DNA of 64,000 nt from Doris montereyensis. Taxonomy: Eukaryota > Mollusca > Gastropoda > Nudibranchia > Dorididae. A program made the position numbers and the translations under genes. Numbering within the stretch: the stretch's first letter is position 1; each line of letters begins with the position of its first letter. The notes beneath the pieces are model-generated. The model was not told the origin of the DNA and ran no database searches. It saw only the letters and a program-made list of their open reading frames with translations. This document shows positions 54,831 to 64,000 of this stretch, piece after piece. The stretch is taken from NCBI GenBank assembly GCA_037039925.1, contig JAXRKP010000616.1, positions 125,001 through 189,000 of the forward strand, in the 5' to 3' direction.

Positions 54831-55727
54831 TAGTAGTGACCGCTTAAATACCCAGTGCTTGGGAAAGCAGAGAACACGGGCATTTACTTCATTTAGGCAA
54901 AACAGGCATTTAGGCGAAAGAAGATCAGGGGCAACAATTTCGGGTGGGGGGGGGGGAGCGGTGATGATCACCAAGATTCATAATCTTCATATGTTCGTAG
55001 CCAGATCATTTGTTATAGAAAAGTCATTATTTAACGTGAGAAATAGGGACACCTGGAAACCATTTAGCACTGAAGTAGTGAGCACGCAGACTTGCTGACT
55101 ATCGCTCACCACGAAGACTTGAAAGCACAATGAATATAGCCAATGTGAGACGGGGAGCATTAAACTGTTCACACCTTGTCCCTTGATTGCGATGTAAGCC
55201 TGTCTTACCAAAAACGCCAGGTGATTGCATGCCACTTACAACATCAAGAAAGAGATGTGGGCGGAGTCCACTTAGACTGTTCAATTCTAATTGCTTAGTG
55301 ACAAACCAGTAATTCAATTCAATTCAACTCAATTCAATTGGTCCAATAGGATGAAGACTGTGCTGTACAGTGGATGGAGTTAAGAAGAGAACACTGGTCA
55401 CCCTTTATTACATTACAATGGATAGGTAATGAAGGATGGTCACAATGCATGGCACATTGTTGATGGGCTTTAGCCCTATTAGCGACGGGGTTATATATAT
55501 GAATAAAATCTTCTTTTTCTTTTCTTAATCCATTAGGGACATATTTTATGATAATTTGCATAAAATGATACCCGCAGTTGCCGTTGAGACCAGGCATTTA
55601 GGCTAAAATCTTGGTTTTGAGGCATTTCAAGGGGCAATAGATATAGGAAAAAAACGGTTTCACCAAGATTGCGGGTATATAGGCAAAGCTGGCATTATGG
55701 CGGCGGACATTTAGGCGGTCACTACTG
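54831..55727. mobile_element. Pogo-like MITE 3
   Basis: The left end is AGTAGTGACCGCTTAAATAC and the right end is the inverse GCGGTCACTACTG, the same termini as MITE 2 at 14626-15356. Internally it repeats 'catttaggc' motifs near both ends. TA follows the right end. There is no transposase frame; the short open frames within are not shared with MITE 2. Confidence 0.8.
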
Positions 55728-56164
55728 TACTACAATTATTATTTTTCCCCCTACTTATGCTTTTTTTTTATGTCCTTGCATCTGTCACTCATCTTGGTTT
55801 GCAATCATGGGGAAACATTGTCTAGGTACAATGAACGACAATGGCAAAATACTAGCAGAATTTGCACCTCAAATAGCCTGGCCATGGGAGGAATAATATT
55901 CCTACACAAAAACAGTCATCAAACTACCTGGATTTCACCAGATGAAATGATGTTATACAAAATTTCAAGGATCTCTGAAAATTGTCAGAGTTTTTAGGGG
56001 TGTGGATATAGGATCAGATCATCACCTTGCACTGGCCAAACTTACACTGAGATGAAAAAGTTGCATGACAATAGATAATCTCAAGTTTGAATTTGAAGTG
56101 AATCTGTTACAGTCAAAACCAAAGAAAGAAGAATTTCAACTGGAGCTGAAAAACAAGTGTGAAC

Positions 56165-56425
56165 TTTCACCTGACGTATAGTCAGTAGAACGTCTCTGTA
56201 CCACACAGGAGGCCCGAGTTCAATTCCCAGTCCGGGCACATTTTCTGGTCCTCCTGTTGATCCAGCAGCGAAATAGGTAGCTGGGTCTATTCAAACTCAG
56301 TGGAAGTAAAGGTGGCGTGGAAAGCAATGACAAACTACCACATTATGCCGTATGCCTTGAAAAATCATGACTTTAATCTTGATTACCCTCCGCTCAGCTC
56401 TAAGTATGGGATTTACTTTTTACAG
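56165..56425 (+). repeat. tRNA-like SINE insertion within the LINE
   Basis: It begins with a tRNA-like segment (ATAGTCAGTAGAACGTCTC, then GAGTTCAATTCCCAGTCC as B box) and continues with 'ggcgtggaaagcaatgaca'. The LINE frame is readable on both sides (QLELKNK before, EEDVES after), which marks it as an insertion. Only one copy is seen here. Confidence 0.6.
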
Positions 56426-57423
56426 GAGGAAGATGTTGAATCACAATGATAGAAGATCAAAGTAATATTTACATCTACCTGTCATAATGTATCAGTATCA
56501 GGGAAAAAAGAAAAAAGGAATGGGTCAGACGTCTCATTACAAGATAGAAAGGAGGAGATTAAAGAAAGTAGCCTTAAACAATAGTCGAACCAGAGTTGGA
56601 AGAGAAAAAGCACGCAGTGAATACTCTGAAGCAATGAAAGAAATTGGAAGATCCCTTTAAAAGAGACAAAGAAACCTACCTAAATGAAATTTTAAAAAGG
56701 CTAAAAAAAAAACTGCAGCAAGTAGCCATATGAGAATCCTCCATAAAACAACACAAATTATTTCTGGTAAAAGTAAAAGATGCCAACCAGAAATGCCTGT
56801 CAAAGACTTGGGAAACACCATTTTTTGACAGAGAAACACAGATGAGAAGAACGGAAGAACATTTTCAAACCCTGCTAAATAGACCTGACCCAGAGGGCCC
56901 GATAAAGATAATACCGCCTTCACAATCCACTTACCAACAAAGAAGTGGTCAAGGCCATAAAACAACTTAACTCTGGGAAAGCAGCAGAACCTGATCATAT
57001 TCCAACAGAGGCTCTGAAAGTTCATACTAGGACAACAGCCGATACACTACACAGATTATTTACAAAGGTCTTGAAGGAGGAACAGTTCCTTAAAGAGTTG
57101 AAGAAAGGACATACAATAAAACTACAAAAAGAAAGAAGACCCTGCTAATTGTTACACTTGCAGACGAGTAACACTTATATCTATACCCAGCGAAGTGTTC
57201 AGCCGTAAACTGCTTGACTGAACCGAAGATACTGTCGATGTACACATCTGAGAAATGAACAGGCTTGATCGATCACGTACATACCAAATCGCCACTTTAA
57301 ATTAAATAGCTGAACAATCCAACAAGTGGAACTCCCCTCTTCTTATCAATTTTATAGATTATGAGAGGTATTTGACAGTGTAGACAGATCTCTCTCTGGA
57401 AAATCATACGACACTAAAAGCTA

Positions 57424-57720
57424 TGAGTTTTGATTTGATTTGATTTGATTTTATCCACATCCATAACTAAGATGATCTTAAGGGTTTTGTCAGGCTTGTT
57501 TAATTTTGCCCGGGCTGCCCTGTAAACAGCAAAGGAGTCTTTAACATGCAACGAGTGTTATGATCTGCACAGAGGACCTGTTTTATCGTCCATCCCCTAT
57601 GAGACAAGGTGTCAACCCATCGATCTGAGCCAGGGGGTGCTAAAAAAAGCTCATGACAGGCACCAACCCACAACCTTTTGATTGAGGCTGACACTTTGTC
57701 CTGGGACCACCAAGTCCCTT
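57424..57720 (-). repeat. tRNA-derived SINE, family A, copy 4
   Basis: It starts with the inverted (AAATC)n tail (57430-57455), carries the shared 'aactaagatgatcttaaggg' and 'gggctgccctgtaaacagc' blocks and ends 'caccaagtccct' at 57719. It is inserted in the RT palm region of the RTE LINE. Confidence 0.8.
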
Positions 57721-58765
57721 GCGACACCATGGAATACCTAAAAAGAAATAGTTGGTCAAACTGAGAAAATGTACCTAGGTGTAAGTTGTAAACAACTTCC
57801 TGAAGACCAGCTATCAGAAGGTTTTGAAGTCAAAACCGGAGAAGTCTACAGTGGTTTATTATTACCCTTCCTATTCATATTAGCAAAAGACTGGCTAAAA
57901 AATAAAGAGACCACAGCACGAAAGAAAAATGGAATCCATTGGACACTGGTCACAACTCGATGACTTAAATTTTGTTGATGGTCTCGCCATTCTATCACAC
58001 ACACACACACACCAGTAAATGCTGTCAAAAACATCTGAGCTGGCAAAACTCTCAAAATCAATCGGATTAAAATCCATGAAGAGAAACAAAAAATTATCCT
58101 CAAAACATGATGATAACACACAAGCAATTGTAGCAAATGACAGTTTACTAGTACTAGAAGAATTTAACTCTTTCTGTTACTTCATTAATGGTAAGGGAGG
58201 TACAGAAGAGGACATCTAGGCAAGAATAGGCAAGGCACAGGCAACTTCCATTAAAATGGATAAAATTTTAAAAGACAGAAATATTTCATGAAAAGAAAGA
58301 TCAACTTATTTGATTCTAATGTAAAATCCATCCTCCTCTATGAAAGCGAAACATGCAATTATTATGTCCAGAGCCTGCATCAAGGAGCTACACATATTTG
58401 TAATAAATGGGTACCTGAGAAAGATTCTGAGAATCAAATGGCTCAAAATAGTCAAGATTGAAGACCTTTGTTAGAGAACAAATCAGAAACAAGAAAAATA
58501 GAAATAGATCAAAGAAAATGGAGATGGTTAGGACAAATCTTCTAAAAACCAGATTTCAGCATTACAAAAAGAGGACTGCATTGAGTGAAACCCACAAGGA
58601 GCAAATAGGAAGGGGAGGCCACAAACCACATGGAGCAAAATCTTGAAAAAGACCTTGAAGGAAACAGCATGTCCCGGGAGGAGCTCAAGAAGTTGGCAAA
58701 GACAAGAGAAGATGGAGAATGTTTGTCCATGGCGTATATCCTGACATGGGTGACAAGTAAGGATG

Positions 58766-59056
58766 ATGATGGTCAACCTTTCATATATTGTCTGATATTT
58801 CACAGAGAACACAATTGAATTATACACATGGCTGAATTCTTCTAAAATGGAGTTTCTTTCATTGATGAATAATTAAATTAGATCCTTTACAAATTGAGGC
58901 AGTTAGTGTGTGTGTAACAAGACTTTTTGGTAAACGGTAGTAAATGAATTTTTTGTTTTGCTCTTTTACACAAAGACTTTTTTTGTTGCAAATGTGAAAA
59001 TAATGAGATAATATAAATACAACTTTACCCTCAGTATTATTTCATTTTCATTTCAG
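58766..59056. other. Intronic DNA before exon 9
   Basis: AT-rich, no repeat or gene recognised. Confidence 0.5.
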
Positions 59057-59108
59057 GCTTTTCAGAAACTGTTAAACAGATCTTCTTCAGTCCCTCAGAA
59101 TGAAACCA
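59057..59108 (+). CDS. Host gene exon 9
   Basis: A 52-bp exon with acceptor CATTTCAG at 59049-59056 and donor GTAAGC from 59109. It reads AFQKLLNRSSSVPQNET and leaves one base, matching exon 10. Directly after exon 8 it would complete the last helix of the macrodomain-like fold (the AFQKLL helix after SINLVVPDIKM). Confidence 0.65.
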
Positions 59109-61034
59109 GTAAGCCCTTTGAAAAATCCTTCAATTATCAATAATTTGTTGAACAGCTAGCCTTACCTGATTCACTGCATTAATCTGATGCAAAAGTAATT
59201 TGAGTGACTTTGAGTCCATAAGATAAATTTGTAACTTTGGTATGACTATGAGGGAAAAGCAAGGAAAATATCTATGAATGAATTTCAGTATGGTCAGTTG
59301 AGATTTCACATTGATGTAGATAAAAAGAAGTGAACTTTTACTTGGGTCATAAAAATAAACTTTCATCAGTCATAATTTTTTTGGGGAGCACTGATAACAA
59401 ATATGTGAGTGTCATGGTAGGAATTTGTTGCCTCGGGGGAATTAATTAATTTGTTAAGTAGTTTGTTTTAATCATGTCCACCATCAATGGCTGTTTCAAG
59501 GCATGAGTGATTAAGTTCATCTCATATGTGATAAAAAATTAACCCGTTTCTATTGAAATCAGGAGAAATGAGAAACTTATCAATAGATACATTCTTAAGA
59601 TTGTGGTTATAATATCACATTTGTATAGGAAAAGCTGTAGGCTTTGCAGAGCATTTAAAAAAAATAATTTTGTTAGGTTAATCATGAAACTTATTCATTT
59701 GATCATAGGATTTTAGAACCAACATTTGAGTTCTTCCCTTTCACTGTTGACTATGTAGAAATAGTTCTCTTTACGACTCCACATTCAAGACCTCTTCCTT
59801 GAGGATATTGAGATCAATTCTATGGACTAGCTTAATTGAAATCCTTCATTGAGGTATTTTCTCCACTTCCTAGCTAGCTTAAAGCTCTTTCCTGTCTTTG
59901 TAACTACTTTGAGATCCCCCCTTCTATTAGTTGGCTTGAAACTCTAGCCTCTAGAAAGACACATTGAAAAGCTTGTCTAGATTAAAGCGCTTCTCACTAA
60001 ACAAGCCATTGAAACACTGACATGCTGTGAAAATAACTTTTACAAATAATCTATCTAGTATTAGTATCATAAAATATTTCATACATGGATTTAGACAAGA
60101 GTGAAGCTGTGAAATCAGACTAAAAAAAAACCCTAATTAAAGATGCCAAACAGATCCTATCCTTTAAGATCTCTCAAAAGCTTTTGCAAAGAAATCACAA
60201 TGGATTATTGTAAAATTGTATAGTTATGATATTGGGGGGGGGAGGGTTACATCAGTAACAATGCCAGAGAATGTCGAAAGAGTAGTAAGGGGGCTGCTGC
60301 AAGGACAACCCGTCTGGAAGCGGTTGCATTATGTCATGTTATTTTCTTTTATTTCTTTACTTGCATTTTCTCGAAATGTACAGTCCAACTCTCTTATATC
60401 GACATCGCTGGGACCACCAAATTGTGTCGACATAAGAGGGGCATTTATGTTGTCTGTAGATTATTGCCTACACCGACAAAATCCAGAAGTCGATATAAGG
60501 GGTTTGAGTCAAATTTACAGCCAAGTATTTATTCCATTAGATCACTCAAATCACAATACAAAAATAGATGTGTCAAACATTCAAAGTCCCATCCCCAAAA
60601 TTTGATAGTCACTTGCACCTATTTTACCCCAGTACACTAAGACTGTAAAACATACTGTGAACAGGAATTGAATTAAGCTGTAGCGTTGAATAGTCCAAAA
60701 TTGAACTGAAATACATTGCTTTCAAATAAAAGTTTGACAGGATGTTCAGAAAAAAATAGGTTCCATGTTATTTCAATTTATTTGCCCAATTCTCAAGCAA
60801 ATGCAGCTAAATTTGTGTGATTGACACTATAATCATGAGGAGCCATGATCTGTAAATTTCTGTGAAATCCCGTCATTGGTTATCCCAAAGATTGTGAAAT
60901 AGGAAAGGGAACTCAAAACTAAATAAATGACGCAACAAATTTCTTTTTGACGAAAATGTGTCAACAGAATCTGAACGATAGTTTAATGTGTGGTAGCTTT
61001 AAAGATAAATTGGTTTGATTTAACATCAGAAACG
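59109..61034. other. Intronic DNA with a pogo-like left end
   Basis: At 60379 the text CAGTCCAACTCTCTTATATC and the inverted piece at 60425-60440 ('gtcgacataagagggg') resemble the start of another pogo-like MITE; its right end is not found. The remainder holds no gene that I can support. Confidence 0.45.
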
Positions 61035-61606
61035 AGATAAGCACAAGAAAGATTTGGTATCTCAGGTGATCTGTTCAATGTGTCCCCCATACTGCTGAAA
61101 TCATGCAATCACTCTTCTCTGAAAGTTGAATAACTTGTTGACACATTGCAGCAGTAATGTTTCGCATCTCCGCCACAATGTTTCCTTCGAGTTCATTAAG
61201 TGTTTGGGGTTTGTTTAAGTAGATTCTGTCTTTTACTTTTAGATATCCCCAAACAAAGAAGTCTAGGGGGTTTAGATCTGGCGAGTGAGGAGACAAATCT
61301 TTGGCGTCTGCTCTTAACTCTGGTCTGAAAGTATTTTTCAAGCCAAACTAGGGTTGCCCTTGCGGCAGGCATGGAGGGTTACTCCATATTGTTGAAACCA
61401 GACTGTGTGTGAGAGCTGTCACTGTAGAAGTTTTCTATAGAGATTTTGGAGAACATTGATATACTGTTCAGCTGTAGTGTAACAGTTACTGCATCTTTGT
61501 TTTCATCTTGAAACCAGAAAGGTCAGATCACACCATTATGACTGAACGCATTCCAGGCTGTACACTTAACAACATGAAGTGGTTTCTCCAGGACACAATC
61601 AGGAGG
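61035..61606 (-). pseudogene. Mariner-like transposase C-terminal remnant
   Basis: The minus strand at 61341-61075 encodes SPHSPDLNPLDFFVWGYLKV, the catalytic third-Asp region typical of Tc1/mariner transposases, followed by DRIYLNKPQTLNELEGNIVA. Upstream at 61430-61345 another frame reads WFQQYGVTLHACRKGN, corresponding to the motif around the second Asp. The N-terminal DNA-binding part is missing. It abuts a LINE 3' end at 61607. Confidence 0.75.
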
Positions 61607-62245
61607 ACTCTTTCTTTCTTTATCAGCTCCCATTCTACCTTCCGGTGTATGGGTTTTAGATGCCCGAAATGATCTTTCTCCAGGCTGCCCTGTCCTGACA
61701 GTTTCTGTTTCCTTCCATGAAAGTTAAATTTCTTTGCATTAATGCCTCTTAGTCTTTTATATCTTCTTCCCACTTTCTACGAGGTCTGCCTTTTGGTCTT
61801 TTACCTTGAGTTTTAGCACTGTATACTGATTTAGCTATTCTATTGTCATTCATTCTGTTAACATGCCCAAACCATCTCAGTTGATTCATTTTTATCTTAG
61901 TTTTTATGCCATTTTCTTTGGTTTGATCTCTTATTGTTGTGTTTCTGATTTTGTCTCTTTTAGTTTTCCCTACTACTCTTCTTAGATATTTCATTTCGGC
62001 TGCCTGCACTCTCCCTACTGTCTAAGGTCCAGGTTTCACTACCATTACCATATAGGAGAGTAGGACAATAAACTGTGTTGTATACTGCCATTTTGGTTTT
62101 TGTTGACAATTTTTGTTTACCTAGAAATGCTTTTCCTAGATGGTTGTATTGCACTTATCTTTTGGATTCTCAGGCTGATATCTTCTCTTAGTTTTCCCTC
62201 AGAGTTAATCATTACTCCTATGTAATTGTAGCTTTTAAAGTTTGG
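61607..62245 (-). mobile_element. LINE 3'-end fragment (minus strand)
   Basis: The C-terminal part of the main LINE family, best preserved at 62154-61749: NTVYCPTLLYGNGSETWTLD, AAEMKYLRRVVGKTKRDKIR, NQLRWFGHVNRMNDNRIAKS and KGRPRRKWEEDIKD. The family 3' end CTTTCTTTATCAGCTCCC lies at 61610-61630. RT and endonuclease are absent, the usual 5' truncation of LINE insertions. Confidence 0.8.
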
Positions 62246-63679
62246 TTATGTTATATGGAGCGTAATTTCTGCAGTTTGCCTAAGTTTTTTTAATGAAATT
62301 TTAAGATCGTTTTTCCACATAAACATACAACAGGCCCTCATAAAGTGTTAAATAAAAATCAGATAATGGAAGAAAATAATATTTGTATTTTTCTTAACAC
62401 CCTTTAGTTATTAGGAATGAGAAGGTTAACACCTATTCATTACAGCTGAGATGTGAAGCCTCATTATCTACACGCCTAGTTTAATTGAAATGCCCTCATA
62501 TTTGAAATCTATGAAAAAGGACATCTGTCTAGACAACTTTGACAAGTTAAGGTGTCAGTTAAAAAGCTTGTTGTTAGGGGGGAGGGGGAATTTATGTAGG
62601 GGGGAAATCTGTTTCTTGAGAATACTGGCTGGTAGGTGGACCATGCTGTTAGGCGGTATGTTCTTAGACCACTACTTAAGTAGTAATAATGATGATAACA
62701 ATTATAATAATGATAATAATGTATAACACGTCCATAAAGAAAAGTATCAGACATAATCAGTAGGGTTTTATTTCTTCTTTTTATATCAAATCATTCTCAC
62801 ACTTACTTTTCCCATGATTCTCACATCTGACTGTAAATAAATTACTTCAGCTTCAAGATATCATTCCAGTTGGACAAAGGATAATAATAATATTCTTGTT
62901 TGTCAAATTTTTCCCTCCGCTTGTTTACTGCTATCAAATTCAAAATTGCCCATAGCTCTCAACACATCATAAGAACTGTTTCTTTAGATGAAAACAAAAA
63001 CAATGCTTGATAATTTCTGAGGGTATCTTTACTTTAACAATAATATTTCTTCAAGGGTTTCAAATCAACAAATACAGACTTTTTCATGTCAATATGCATA
63101 TAACAGCATTAAAAGTTCGGCTGCTTTCAGGCTATCAAAATCATTGAGCAGGCTTTTTTGTTTTGTTTCAGTCACAAACTTCTTTGCAAAATTGTTATAA
63201 AATGTTTGCTAAATACTTAAGATGAGTTTTGAAATGTAATGAGAAAATAAGAGCTGCAAACAAAAACGGTTTTAAAAATTTTCATCAATCTATTTTAAGA
63301 GCCTTTTAAGAGAACGAATAATATGATGCTAAAAATTCAAGTTTGAACAGCTTATAAAGGTTTGGAAGAACAGTGAAAGGCCAATATAAGTCAATTTTTA
63401 AATTCAATTCATCGTCCTGTTTTGTGCAGCATAAAAAGAACGTTCACCTCTCCTTCCATTTATGATTTTTGTGAAAATGATCTGTTCTTTATTCTTTGTT
63501 GGCCTTGTGTTTTCATATGCTATTACTGATAATTAAATGGGGAAAGGGGTGGGCGAGAAGGGGTGTTTTTAATTATGTTTATAGTAAAGTGAGATGTCCT
63601 TTTTATAGCAACTGTATAATATATGATTCTCAATTTATGCATTATATGACAGTAATATCATACTGTTTCAATCTTATAG
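62246..63679. other. Intronic DNA before exon 10
   Basis: AT-rich with a small (AATAATG) run at 62680-62720. No gene or defined repeat. Confidence 0.5.
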
Positions 63680-63828
63680 AATTTACAACTGACTCATCTT
63701 TTACACTATTTGGAAGGGAATCAGAATCAAATAAGGCCAAAACGTTCTTGCAACAAAAATTGGAGAAAGAGAAGAAATTATTTTATGAAAAAAATTGTGG
63801 TGAAAAAGCTTGTTGTCATCTGAAAAAG
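63680..63828 (+). CDS. Host gene exon 10 (last visible)
   Basis: The acceptor is ATCTTATAG at 63671-63679 and the donor GTTTGT starts at 63829. In phase with exon 9 it reads FTTDSSFTLFGRESESNKAK, TFLQQKLEKEKKLFYEKNCG and EKACCHLKK without a break. A short strand (FTLFGR) followed by a helix is the arrangement often found after macrodomains in PARP14-type proteins, where small KH/RRM-like modules occur. The gene must continue past the window, so any catalytic ADP-ribosyltransferase domain is not visible. Confidence 0.65.
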
Positions 63829-64000
63829 GTTTGTTATGATTTTATCTCCATCTTTTTTTTAAATGTGTTCCCTTACGACAATCGTTCTGTACCCTCCATA
63901 GTGTCATTTTATATTTGTATCAGTAATGGCTAGAGAGATAAAAGCATGAAATGTTAAAATTTTCAGACTGCAAGCTGTTGCATTGGCATTTAGATTTAAG

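Larger units (their letters stand above)
55795..58765 (+). mobile_element. RTE-type LINE, degraded
   Basis: Plus-strand pieces of a second non-LTR family occur in order. The endonuclease is at 55795-56060 (MNDNGKILAEFAPQIAW; DIGSDHHLALAKLTL, the SDHH motif). The linker runs to 56900. The RT N-terminus is at 56945-57140 (AIKQLNSGKAAEPDHIPTEA). The RT palm is at 57140-57420 (RSRTYQIATLN; SNKWNSPLLINFIDYERYL). The downstream RT is at 57769-58330 (YLGVSCKQLPEDQLSEGFEV). The C-terminus is at 58560-58740 (SILKKTLKEGN-type tail, then MSREELKKLAKTREDGE). SNKWN and FIDYE-type motifs are characteristic of RTE elements. A SINE-like insert (56160-56425) and SINE A copy 4 split it. Confidence 0.8.

Overview
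This window looks like a stretch of an AT-rich animal nuclear genome, probably a marine invertebrate; a lophotrochozoan such as a mollusc is my best guess, but the sequence does not settle it. The reasons are GT-AG split exons, introns of several kilobases, tRNA-derived SINEs, APE-type LINEs, Gypsy, Tc1/mariner, piggyBac and pogo-like elements, and abundant microsatellites.

Host gene. One plus-strand gene appears to run across the whole window. I can support ten exons (5478-5558, 7127-7283, 16792-17014, 23062-23688, 27930-28282, 34514-34578, 53631-53885, 54210-54409, 59057-59108, 63680-63828). Splice phases agree at nearly every junction. The product resembles the PARP14-type family: an RRM-like segment spans exons 3-4 and a degenerate macrodomain-like segment spans exons 7-9. 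This identity is an inference. Several exons carry one-base length changes in A or T runs that break the frame, which points to assembly error or gene decay.

Introns. Almost all remaining sequence is transposon-derived. At 2571-5220 lie LINE fragments cut by a Gypsy pol fragment. At 5905-6647 is a pogo-like MITE. At 8985-11681 is a decayed piggyBac-like transposase gene. At 12100-13060 is an old LINE endonuclease. At 13268-16600 is a plus-strand LINE broken by nested insertions. At 20427-22190 is the 3' half of a LINE, at 24455-25330 a Tc1 transposase remnant and at 25590-25960 another LINE 3' end. At 30168-31083 are two abutting inverted-repeat elements, and at 33935-34235 a minisatellite of about 59 bp. 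At 35440-37842 is a minus-strand LINE.

Virus-like element. The centrepiece is a 14-kb Polinton/Maverick (adintovirus-like) element at 37843-51921, inserted into the 5' repeats of that LINE inside the 19-kb intron between exons 6 and 7. It has about 330-bp terminal inverted repeats. It encodes a packaging ATPase, two related penton-like proteins, several conserved accessory proteins, an integrase, a zinc-ribbon/phospholipase A2 protein, an endonuclease VII-like HNH protein, an adenain-like protease, a double jelly-roll major capsid protein and a protein-primed family B DNA polymerase. Every large gene has stops or frameshifts and the integrase seems to lack its second catalytic segment, so the copy is a fossil.

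Downstream. A pogo-like MITE (54831-55727), an RTE-type LINE with two nested SINE-like insertions (55795-58765), a mariner remnant (61035-61606) and a last LINE 3' end (61607-62245) lie between the final exons.
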